Source: Argyresthia goedartella (taxonomy: Eukaryota > Arthropoda > Insecta > Lepidoptera > Argyresthiidae). Taken from it: a DNA stretch of 64,000 bases. The notes beneath the pieces were generated by a model that worked only from the letters and a program-made list of their open reading frames with translations, made no database searches and was not told the DNA's origin. Below are positions 10,241-19,994 of this stretch, piece by piece. Location: contig OX463829.1 in NCBI GenBank assembly GCA_949825045.1, positions 24,150,715 to 24,214,714 of the forward strand, given 5' to 3'. Position 1 is the stretch's first letter. Each line of letters starts with the position of its first letter. The position numbers and the translations under genes were made by a program.

Positions 10241-10726
10241 TGGTTAGAGGTGTACATGTAGGTTGTATTGTAATACTGTGCGTTTATTCCTCTGTAAAAC
10301 ATACATGGACACTGTCGCACTCTTAGAACCAAAACCACGGGCCCTCGTGATTTGCAATCTTATCTACATTTTTATTGGTTCATTGACATTACCAAAGCGT
10401 CTACAACAAAGCTATTAATAATTGATTTATTCCCATTAGCAATCTAAATAATTTGCTGTGTCAGAGGAGATAGTATTTTCGCTACAATATATCACAGTAA
10501 TTCGTCTTGCACGTTGTTTTCGCCGAAGACACCGTCACGGAACGAGTCATAAATAACGTCAGACGTCTGATTGTGATAAGGATAAAAGTAACGCTGACTC
10601 GCAAACTTCCAGTTACATAAACCTGTATTACAAAAAGTTACCGAGTTCGTCAGGAATTTGGAGATTTCAGAGAAGGAGTCAACACTCAGTGAATATGGTT
10701 CGTAACATACATATATACGCTCACGC

Positions 10727-10978
10727 CTATTTCCCGGAAGAGGGGTAGGCAGAGACTAAATACCTCCACCTGCTACGATCCTGGCATACATCTTTCGCTT
10801 CCGCTACATTCATAATTCTCTTCATGCAAGCTCCCCGGTTACGGGTACATCGTATTTGCCCCTTCAATAGCAAATCCCCGATTTGGTCTTTATAGGACAT
10901 TCTTGGGCGTCCCCGTCCGTCGACTCCTTTCTCACCGGCTCTATAAATCTGTTTAGTCAATCTCCTTTCATTCATCAT
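10727..10978 (-). pseudogene. LINE reverse transcriptase C-terminal fragment (RTE-like?)
   Basis: An 83-codon frame with the wording ERRLTKQIYRAGEKG, GRGRPRMSYKDQI and DRSRWRYLVSAYPSSGK. In my memory this Arg-Gly-Arg-Pro-Arg linker plus a terminal DRxxWRxLVSA block closes ORFs of insect LINEs, often of RTE type. Neither the RT core nor the endonuclease is present nearby, so it is a stranded tail. Assignment to RTE is recall, not proof. Confidence 0.5.
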
Positions 10979-10984
10979 TTCAAC

Positions 10985-12045
10985 TATAGTTTGGAATTTA
11001 TAGTTGGTAAGTCCTGAACAGTCGCAAATGAGTCCTAAACCAATAAAGCCATGTGTGGCGTCTCATTTGATTACATAGGAGTGACGCCAACTTAACTAGT
11101 CCGTAACTCGCGTCACTAATCAGTTTCGTTTCATTAGCTCCTTGTGCCTTTCTCTGAACTCTGAAAACCACTGTAATTGGATAGCGGTCCCTGCAAGGTA
11201 CGAGTTAACTGTTGAGCCGTGTGCGGAATAACAGATTGCTAGCAATCAACTAAATAAATGTTTGTCACGCACATTAACTTCAGCAGAATCTTCGACCTCC
11301 GACCTAGATACACAAATATGTGGATTAAATTGTATTTGTAGCCGATCAACTTGAAGGGATGCTGCAGGCCTTTCTTGGAAGAAATCTGTTTTCACACGTA
11401 CTAAACTGACTGACTGACAACTTGTGGAGTCAGTGGCTGTCAAGCTGTTAGATAAGGATTCAAGTTGAAGGCCTTAGAACGCTTTTAGAGTATGGTAGAT
11501 ATTTGTAATTAAGGTTATCTGATGAAACTAAAAAAAAAAACATTCAAGTGCGAGTTGAATTCTCACACGAAGGGTTCTGTAGCATCGTACTAATGTTGTG
11601 TAATATGTGTGGACTTGATTGTCATAAGACTGATTTCAAAGCCTCGTTTTTGTGTATTTGAAATAGCACAGCTTAAAGTCAGTTTGTTTTTTAATGTTAC
11701 TTTGTGAATTATTTTCTTACAGCTTATTGAATGTTTTCAAACATTAAAATTTAAGGAAAAGGTCTTCTTAACATATATTTTTTAGGTTTTGTGAAGTGAG
11801 GAATAGCGCTTTAGAGATTTTATTGTTTCACTACATATTGCGGCTTCATCTGCATAAGTTTGTGTTAAAATGGCCAAGTCATACGTGAATACAAAAAGTT
11901 GCGTTCCAAGATTTTTAAAAAACTTTCTACTTATTATCTGATAATCACAGCATTTTCGTCAACATCGTTATTTCATGTTTCATCTTTAACTTTTAATGTC
12001 GTGTTTATTTTCACCCCAACGGTCTCCCACGGCTATGTATGCCAT
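10985..12045. other. No gene recognised
   Basis: AT-rich DNA with no long frame, repeat partner or RNA-like structure that I can support. Confidence 0.5.
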
Positions 12046-12049
12046 TAGA

Positions 12050-12215
12050 CTTCAAGACACGTTAGGAAACCTTCAATATTCATAGCTGCGCGGTGGTGCC
12101 GATGGGCTAGCCCCCTGTCTCGTAAAAAAATGCAGTATCGAATAAATGGCTAAACTTGGGCACAACTTTCTGCTACCCTGTACCCCTGCTACCCCGTATG
12201 GGAAATATAGGTACC
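12050..12215 (+). repeat. SINE-3 body fragment, headless
   Basis: Contains GATGGGCTAGCCCCCTGTCT, a worn GCAGTATCGAATAAATGGCT and ACCCCGTATGGGAAATA, matching the minus-strand body of the SINE at 7790-8066. The tRNA-like head is missing or unrecognisable. Confidence 0.55.
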
Positions 12216-12771
12216 TATTTTTTAATCATTTGCGGTAAGAGTCAGAGTAATTTTTTTATTGAATATAAATAAATAAATTATCTAATTCAACGTCAAAATT
12301 ATACTTACTTATAATTACTAGTCAATTTTTTTAATATAAAAAAGGCTAACCGTTTCGGAAGGTGGGCCTCGCGGTTAAGAAGAAACGGCAAGAAACTCCC
12401 CCATACCTTCTTTTTTAAAAAGTGACTTCACAACAGGTACTGGTTTCGGTCTAAGGAAATTCGCCGGCGACTGATAGACTTGATCCATCGCCCCTCGTCG
12501 AATTTCTGTGCGCTGAGATGGTATGGACCATGCAGTTTTATCATCAAGTATTCCTTACTATAATAGGACTTTCTTATCAGCTCAATTTTAACATAGTTTT
12601 AAACCTCTTTTCAGGAAGGAGCGAATACAGTGCCCCATGAATGATGTTCCTACTTTACTTAGTCTAAATAATGTGCTAACCTATTCCTATTTATAGTGTT
12701 AATTGTATGGCAATTTACCTACAATTTTAAATAAAGCTATGTTTTTTCTTACATGCATGATATTCTCGTAT

Positions 12772-12907
12772 ATATATTGACAGGTAACCGTAAGTATATT
12801 AATTTCTTTGAATTTTTCTCTCAATGATTCTCTAGCATCTAATTGATATATCGCCCTGATCGCCCTTTTTTGTAAGACAAATATCGTATTTATATCTGCT
12901 GCTCTCC
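12772..12907 (-). pseudogene. CR1/L2-like RT thumb fragment
   Basis: About 45 codons on the minus strand read FVLQKRAIRAIYQL followed by SLREKFKEINILT and CQYIYE. The intact LINE at 30-35 kb has FILQKRAVRAIYRLGP, SLREKFKEINILT and SQYIYD at the matching place. The neighbourhood (12340-12760) may hold more of this copy's 3' UTR, but I could not align it. It is an orphan internal fragment. Confidence 0.7.
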
Positions 12908-13489
12908 GGCTCTGCTAAGGCTCCGGGAATCGAACCCCCAAATGTGGCAAAAATATCCCTGTGATTTTACATTAACGATCAAAAGGCTTAATCATGAGGT
13001 TCATTTAAGTCTAAGAAACATAAATAAAAGGAAGATTGTGAAGAAAAAAAATACTTTCAATAAGTGAGTTGTTAAACAACACGGCAAATTTCGTGAAAAG
13101 TTTTACTAAACATTTTTAATTAGATGTTAAACGTGAAGGAAGTACTTTTCAATAAAATGCTCTGTCTACAATAGGCCATAGCCGTGGTGGTAGCTACATT
13201 AGGGGCATAGCCGTGGTAGGACGTGGGACGGGACATTTTGTATAAGGACAAAGTTGTATGACTCTATCTAGGTCCACCGGCTTAGCCTGTGGGTTGTCTG
13301 TCAATGGCTAGAATAGCAGAATAGCGTTTTAGTTTTGTATTATATTTATCTTAGATTCTTTTCAATGTATAGGCATGTCGCAAGGAATGTATTTACAATT
13401 TTTGTATAGTTACAGACTGTGAAGGCCGGCATATCATTATATATTTGAATTTTTTTATTTTCCCAATAGGGCTGAGAAAAGAAGTACTC

Positions 13490-13822
13490 GGCTCCAATTC
13501 GAATTTTAGATTTTGTTTTCTATCTGAGGGGGCAAAAAAAACAATACCAAACAAAATGGCCATAGAATCTTATTACAAACAAAATGGCCATAGAATCTTA
13601 TTCAAGCGTGTTGTAAACTAGTATCTTGTATGGGGACCTCTTTAATTTTTTTGAAAATATGTGTGGTTTGTTTTTTGTTATTATAGCGGCAGTGGAAATA
13701 CACCTTTGTGAGCATTTCAGCTCTCTACTTATTTCGGTTGATCCGGTAGAGCCAGGACCGACAGACAGACAGCGGAGGCTTTGTAATAGTTTGGCACTAT
13801 TCGGGTACGGAACCCCGGAAAA
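13490..13822 (+). repeat. Interspersed repeat, GGTACGGAACC family
   Basis: Ends with CCGACAGACAGACAGCGGAG and TTCGGGTACGGAACC, the same order seen at 26560-26632. Includes a 28-30 bp direct duplication (ACAAAATGGCCATAGAATCT) at 13549-13600. No coding sequence. Confidence 0.6.
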
Positions 13823-13834
13823 AATGTGCAAAAC

Positions 13835-13955
13835 ACCGCGCTGCGGTTATGGCTCTGCCTACCATGCGAGAGGTCCCGGGTCCGTTCGGGTTCTGGGGAT
13901 GAAGAAAAAAAAACAGGTCTTTAGTAATGTGTGTGTGTGACGCCGCTGATACTGG
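13835..13955 (+). mobile_element. tRNA-derived SINE (SINE-1), copy a
   Basis: CGCGCTGCGGTTATGGCTCT is followed by CTACCATGCGAGAGGTCCCG and a damaged B-box-like GGGTCCGTTCGGGTT, then an A-rich run and GTGTGTGTGACGCCGCTGAT. The better preserved copies at 24110 (plus) and 26820 (minus) show the intact B box. Confidence 0.65.
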
Positions 13956-14098
13956 TTCCCACGACACACGTATGTGCTTGTATGTAAATGTGTATGCGTA
14001 TATTTATGAAGTAGTGTTGTTACGAATGTCTGTGTTTGGACAGTCGCGCAAGCGAATGTCTGCGGTCGATATTCGCGATGGCGAATGCGAATGTTCCT

Positions 14099-15272
14099 TT
14101 TGAGGGTTCCATACCTTTAAAATGAAAAACGGAACCATAGAGGATCACTCGTGTATCCTTCCTAGATGTAAAAGTAATATTAAATATCCAAATTCTGAAC
14201 CGATGAAGCTGACATTTGGTACATTTAAGTGTTTATTGACCCAAATACAGACGTGTTACGTTAGCAAATACATTTTGAATTTGGGGTGCAATATTTGTTG
14301 GCTAACGTATGAAATTTAGTTCATTAACTTCTGTTTGTGTTAAGTTTCATAGCATTAATTCTTGGCATTCATTTAGATCTCAAATCTGTTTTCGGCGAAG
14401 GCGACAGCCACGATATTGTTAATATTGAACTTGGCTTCATTTTCACATTTAGGTTTTGGAGGAATATATTTTTTTCATTAACCTACAGTGCTTTGTTTAA
14501 AATAATAAGAAAATAGGCAAGGAAAGAACATTCTCCTCTTATATCCAAATTATTGACACAATTTTTATAAAAATAGTTCGTGTTTTGTCTTTGGCTCGAA
14601 CTTCACAACGCGCGCACAGAGAAATTGCCGAGCTTCCGAACTAAAGCGGATGATTTCTTTACAATTTACATATAAAAAGTTGCAAAGTGTAATGTGACTG
14701 GATGTTTGTATTGTAACTTTGTTTTTCATAGTATCTGTATAGATGACAAAGTTAATTTTGCGGTTTTTAATAAATGTTTTTTATCTTAAAAACTGCTTAT
14801 TTAATTTTGTTCAAACCAATTATCGTTGAAAGTGTGTATTGAGATACAACAATATATGTGCAGAGCATATATTTTTGTAGATTTTTCACTCTCTTAATTT
14901 AAAAGTTAGACAAGGGGGACACATTTTTCCACTTTGGAATGGTCTGCCTCTTTAACAATTTACTTTGAGGAAAAACAGTTACAGGAATCTCAGTCATTTT
15001 AAAGAACTATCTACAGACACCCCACACATATAGGTTTGATGTAAAAATATTTTTTGGTTTCAGTTACATGTATTTGGAACCCCCTTTAACTATTTTAATT
15101 TTTCTATTTTTGTAAAAAAATCGTAAAGCAGTCTACAAAATACATACCAAGTTTTAACTGTGTAGTCCTAATAGTTTCTGCGCAAAGTTGCTGTGACATA
15201 CGGATGGACGGACGGGAAGACAGACTTGACGAAACTATAAAGGTTCCTTATTTCTCTACGGAACCCTAAAAA
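14099..15272. mobile_element. Non-coding repeat of 1.2 kb with AGGGTTCC/GGAACCCT ends
   Basis: The left end reads GAGGGTTCCATACC and the right end CTCTACGGAACCCTAAAAAC, preceded by CATACGGATGGACGGACGGG. It seems to split a local GAATGC-type repeat: GCGAATGCGAATGTTC lies just to the left (14080-14096) and ATTCGCATGCGAATGCGAAT to the right (15428-15450). No reading frame above 65 codons, so it would be non-autonomous if mobile. Confidence 0.5.
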
Positions 15273-15274
15273 CG

Positions 15275-16200
15275 GAAAAGGACATGCATTTTAGGTAGGT
15301 AAAATGAATGTCCCTGAATATCTCCCGTTTTTGGCGAACTACGGGATGGCAATGCGGTCGCGCAACACGGAAAACAATTCTAAATATGTTCTTCTGATTT
15401 TCAATATATTCATATTCACAAAAATATTCGCATGCGAATGCGAATGCGAATATTCTTTACAAGACTAATACGTGATAAGTTATCCTGTATCATAGGTATT
15501 CTATTATTTTAAACTGCCAACGTTCTAAATAGGGGATTATCTAATGAAATATTCCCCACGCCTCCGATTCTGGGAGCCCTCATAATTTAAAAACCACTAA
15601 TTAAACGTAATCCGGACAGGAGCTAGTTAAAATATAGTTAAACGAATAAATAACGATTTATCTTAGAGACAGGGTCCCGCGCGGTGATTAAAAGAAAATC
15701 TCGTGAATAATCACTCGTTTGGAAATGTTGGATGAAATCTTAACATTTATCATTCCAGAGAGTGGTGCGAATTGCCCAGTGGTTTTGAATTTCTCTCAGT
15801 TGTTATCATCAGATAATTTCTGATAAACGATGTGTATTTTTGGATGGTTAGAAGGTGTGTGGGCTTGTGAAGATTTCATTTAGTACAGGTTTTGTTAATT
15901 ACGAAGAAGAGACAAATGCTTTGGGGTCTTCCCAGTGATAGTTTGTTAATATGTCAAAGCGTGGAAAGGTCGTTCTTTTTTGTCGGTAGGACTTAATCAA
16001 CTTTTTGTTTACGAAGAGAATAGAGCTTATCCAAGCTAACTTGGCAGCACTTTTAAAGTACCTATACTTAGTTTTATGAATTGAGATCCGGAGCATAATG
16101 CGGTATCTTCAGAATACAGATCCAAGAAATTGTCAATGCAATGGCAACTTTGTCGTCATCGACATTGATATAAATTATGGCTAGTGTTTAATCGCACATC
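15275..16200. other. No gene recognised
   Basis: Contains the GAATGC-type short repeat at 15428-15455; otherwise no supported feature. Confidence 0.5.
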
Positions 16201-16206
16201 AAAAAT

Positions 16207-16376
16207 ACTGATTTTCATAGCAAAAACTCTTTTTATGTTTTAAGTATTTTTGTTGTTCTTACATGTTCAACCTAATACGAAGGATAAAGGGGGCTTCGCT
16301 TCGCTCACCCCCTTTAACCTTCACCTAAGCTACCGCAGTATTTTGCTCTGGTGTTTGCTGTGAAAATCAGTACATT
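16207..16376 (+). mobile_element. Small TIR element carrying the CTTCACCTAAGC module (copy 3)
   Basis: Ends are inverted repeats, TACTGATTTTCATAGCAAA at 16207 and TTTGCTGTGAAAATCAGTA ending at about 16372 (one mismatch). Between them sits the module at 16228-16352, with TTTATGTTTTAAGTATTTTT, CCTAATACGAAGGATAAAGG and CTTCACCTAAGCTACCGCAG. About 170 bp, non-coding, MITE-like. Confidence 0.65.
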
Positions 16377-16539
16377 TGCTGTGCAAATCAGTATTAATGA
16401 TGTGCAGTTTAATATTTCCCATAGATTATTAACATCCAAAAAGCTAAACGAACTGACATGTAAAGCGGCTTGCAACCATTAGCCACATCCAATCCTAAGG
16501 GATATAGGTAGTTAGTAAACAAATTACGTAGGTATCGAC

Positions 16540-17179
16540 TGAAACAGTGAGACTCTAACCTGACCAAAAGAGATTGTTGGCAGGCTCAAGATACATTTAT
16601 TAATCACAGGGTCGTGAGTCGAATATTGGTGATATAGTTGAAACGCTGGATAGGGACTCGCCGGGAATTTGTAGATTTCAGCTCCTTGGTAGACTCAATC
16701 CAACTGGTCCACTTCTCCAGACGTCAACAAGTGATTATGCGGTAGCGCCAGGAGGATATTATTCCTCGGCGTGGAACCGATTCAGAGCTCCGTTAGCGCC
16801 AGGAGGATATTACTCCTCAGCGTGGAACCGATTCAGAGCTCCGTTAGCGCCAGGAGGATATTACTCCTCAGCGTGGAACCCCATGGATTGGGGATAGTAG
16901 GGAAGTTTCGTATCAACTACTGCACTTTACAGCAACTAAACATTCAGCTCCATTACAGTACTAAAGGGACTAGCCCATCGCCGCAACTAAAGGCGTGACT
17001 TAAAATTATTGATGCAGAAGATACAACCTCACGTTACAGAGCTCAAACAATGTCTCCTCAAAAAAAACAATCAGCTGCCAGACGAGATTCCAGACCCGAA
17101 TTTCCGAATTTTTATAGTTTTAGTTTTTATCTGGCTAATCCGCCAGTAGCCAATATGGTCAAGGAGGTAGTACGTTACA
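16540..17179 (-). repeat. 3' LTR of the minus-strand LTR element
   Basis: Contains three tandem copies of a unit of about 50 bp built around GCGCCAGGAGGATATTACTC (16745-16880). On its inner side, 17180-17200, the minus strand reads CCCAAACAAGACGGGTA just before the LTR start, the place of a polypurine tract. The same 17 bases precede an LTR start at 54579-54595. Confidence 0.85.
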
Positions 17180-17867
17180 TACCCGTCTTGTTTGGGTAGG
17201 ATTTTACCTGATAAAATCCGCTAAGATACTAACTAAACTAAACTAACTTACCAAATTAACTACTTAAGATAAAATTCTCTAAAGCTCGTCATCTACAATG
17301 TCAGAGAAATATATAACTAACAGTCTAGCTCAACTACATACAAACATCACACATTCGAACCAACAATCAGACATCAGAATTCATACTAAGTTCATACAAG
17401 AGTTCACACTAACATCGTGTAAACACAGCCTTACACACAGGGTGCCATTATTATAGCCAAATGCACACCCAGACTAACTGTCAGAAGTTGAAAAATAAGC
17501 AAGATCCCTTGAACTAAAATAAGAACCTTAGTACATAAACGCCCCGATAGCTTAGCTACTATCGTAACGCAGAATAACACCATGAGGGGCAGCTCCCTCA
17601 AGTGTTCAAGACTTCCTGCACCGTTAGTGGGTACAGAAAATAATAATAGAGTAGAATATCTATTCTACAACAAAGAGTAAAAAAGTAGAGAATTATAGTT
17701 CAAGAGGCCATAAGCTAAGTAACAGACATTGCAGAGTAACGTTACACAATAAAGAACTTTTACATAGCTGTAGATATAGATGGTTTTTAGAATACAAGGG
17801 TCAAAATACTTATTACATACATAAAGGAATCATTAACTACTATTGAATAAGACAGAACGCTGTCGCA

Positions 17868-17880
17868 GCCTATCTTCAGA
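17868..17880 (+). repeat. Target-site duplication of Jockey, left copy
   Basis: GCCTATCTTCAGA, repeated exactly at 22809-22821 on the other side of the Jockey insertion. Confidence 0.85.
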
Positions 17881-18138
17881 GTTGACACACGCGAGTTGAG
17901 CCGCGATCATCCGCGCATACGGACCTACTGCAACGCTCCACTCAGCTGCTTGCGCGCCGTTTCATTGCGAAACGCCCGCGTCAACACGCGCCCGTGCGCG
18001 TCGCGTTCGCGCTACAACCGCGTCGCGAACTGCACGGAGGGGAAAACCTTCGGGGGCGGACGGACGTCGGCTTCGGCCTAAGGTCGTGCCAGATCGGAAC
18101 CCCTTCCCGTGCCAGCTCATCCATAGCCAACCAGCGCT

Positions 18139-19994
18139 ATGGATGAGTTCCACAGCCCTTCTCAGGGCTACGCTGCGCCGGACGGGAGCCCTCCACTGGG
18201 CGAAACCCTGAGGCGCACCATCCCCCGCCACCGCTTCAGATCGGCCTCCCTCGAGCGGCCCCTGGTTTTGTCGACCTCGACAGAATACGGGTCGCCGATC
18301 GTCCCGCGACCAGTCTCGCCGAGAGCAGAGCTCACGCTGGACGAATTGTATTTAATTCGTGCCCGTGACGCCAAACTGTTTTCGGCGGGACTTCTGCGGG
18401 CCATGGAGGCCTACCTCGTCGAGCGCCGCGCAGCCATGGAAGGCTGCCAGCTAGCAAGCATCGGCGACGAACTATTGGACGCCAGGCTGCTGGAGCAGGC
18501 CCGCTCGCAGCCCCTCATTCTGCCGCCGACCCGTGGGGGCAAACGACGACCCTCGGACGACTTGCAGCAGGAAGCCGCGAAGCGAGCGCTGCTGGAGCCC
18601 TCGCCGTCACCGACTCCCCCGCAACCCCGAGGCCTCGACATGCCGCGGCTATCGCCGGAGCCGCTGGCCACCTCGTACGCGGCGGCCGCGTCCGCATACG
18701 CGCCCATGCCCACCGCGCTGGCGACCGTCGCGAATCAGCCCGCCGCGAACGCGAGGCCCCCCCGCCCCATCCCGCACACACACGGAGTGCAGGCCGCGCC
18801 CGCGCCCCCCGTCGCGAAACTCGTCGCGCCCGCTAGCGCGCCCCCCGCCGCGCCGCCCGCCGTCGCCCGCCGCCCGCCACCCGCCGCACCCCCCGCTGTG
18901 CCCGCTAGTGCGCCCCCTGCCGCGTCGCCTACCGCAGGCGCCCCGCCGCCACCCGGTGCGCTACGGGCGTGGCCGTCACGAAACCGCCCTCCAAGCCGCG
19001 CTACCCGCCTATAGTGGTGGAGACCCGCCCGAACTGGGTCCACCACTTCCGCGAAATCCAGCAGCGGCTGAAGAGGGCCCCGAACGCGCGCCCCTACCAA
19101 AAGGGTGTGCGATTTTCGCCTGCAGATGACGAGGAATACCGGTGCGTCCAGTCGTACCTCTCGACGTTGGAGAAGACCACAGGGGTGCACTGGTACTCCT
19201 ACTCGCTTCCCGCCGAAAGGAGCCTGAAGATTGCCATCCGGGGGCTGCCGGCAAACACTGAGCCCGCGGAGATCACTTCCGCGCTGGCAGAGCGCGGCTA
19301 CGAGGCCAGCTTTGTCAAACAGATTCGGGCACGGAAGGGCAGACCGGGCTGCATTTTCCACGCGCAGCTGAAGAAGACGCCGGGTATAACAGCCAGTCTG
19401 TACGATACAGACGAGCTACTTTTTATGCCCGGCGTGAAGATCGAGGCGTGGCGCGGGAAGAAAGGACCAGCTCAATGCCACCGATGCCAGAAGTTTAGGC
19501 ATAGCAGCCACAACTGCCACCGCCCCCAGGCCTGCGTGCGTTGCGGAGGACCGCACCCCGCCGCGGACTGCGACCGGCCTAGAGAGATGCCGCCGACGTG
19601 TGCCAACTGCGGAGGCCCGCACACGGCAAACAACACGTCGTGCCCTGTATTCCGGCAAGAGAGCCGAAACAAGAAGGCCGGTCCAGCGGCCCGCACCGGT
19701 GGCCCCAAGACGCAGCCGCCCCCCCCCCCCAAACCCCCAACTGTGCAGGAGTCGGCGCCCTCATCACTCATGGCGGAGGCCAACCCGGCCACCGCGCCAG
19801 GCGCGCCCCTACCCAAGCGCAAACGGAAGCGGGGGGGAAAGAAGAACGAAGTGCCGAGAGCGGCTGAGGAGAAAGGAGCCGCAGCACCACCACCTCCACC
19901 AGAGAATGAACCGCCGAGGGATCTTGTCGCAGCACTCATCAAAGCACTCCAAGATCCCGCAGTCCTAAGGAGTATCGCCGAACATCTGCCCTGA
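18139..19994 (+). pseudogene. Jockey ORF1 (gag-like nucleic acid-binding protein), frameshifted
   Basis: The ATG at 18139 opens a frame to 19014. The C-terminal half lies in another frame that ends with TGA at 19992-19994. The switch lies in a GC-rich Ala/Pro-coding stretch at about 18840-18970, so a single-base indel is likely. The C-terminal half carries a PRE_C2HC-like region (SLKIAIRGLPANTEPAEI), three zinc knuckles at about 19470-19650 (CHRCQKFRHSSHNC, CVRCGGPHPAADC, CANCGGPHTANNTSC) and a basic tail (KRKRKRGGKKN). The family coats the element RNA and guides it to target DNA. The apparent start at 18969 is GTG within this gene and is not a real start. The stop overlaps the ORF2 start as TGATG. 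Confidence 0.8.

Noticed and set aside
16771..16998. Repeated 75-codon frames at 16771 and 23673 with SSVSARRILLLS repeats
   Set aside because: Translation of the three-copy tandem unit inside the two LTRs.
18735..19942. Long minus-strand frames opposite the Jockey gag
   Set aside because: Shadow frames of a GC-rich plus-strand gene; the plus strand carries the zinc knuckles and PRE_C2HC-like region.
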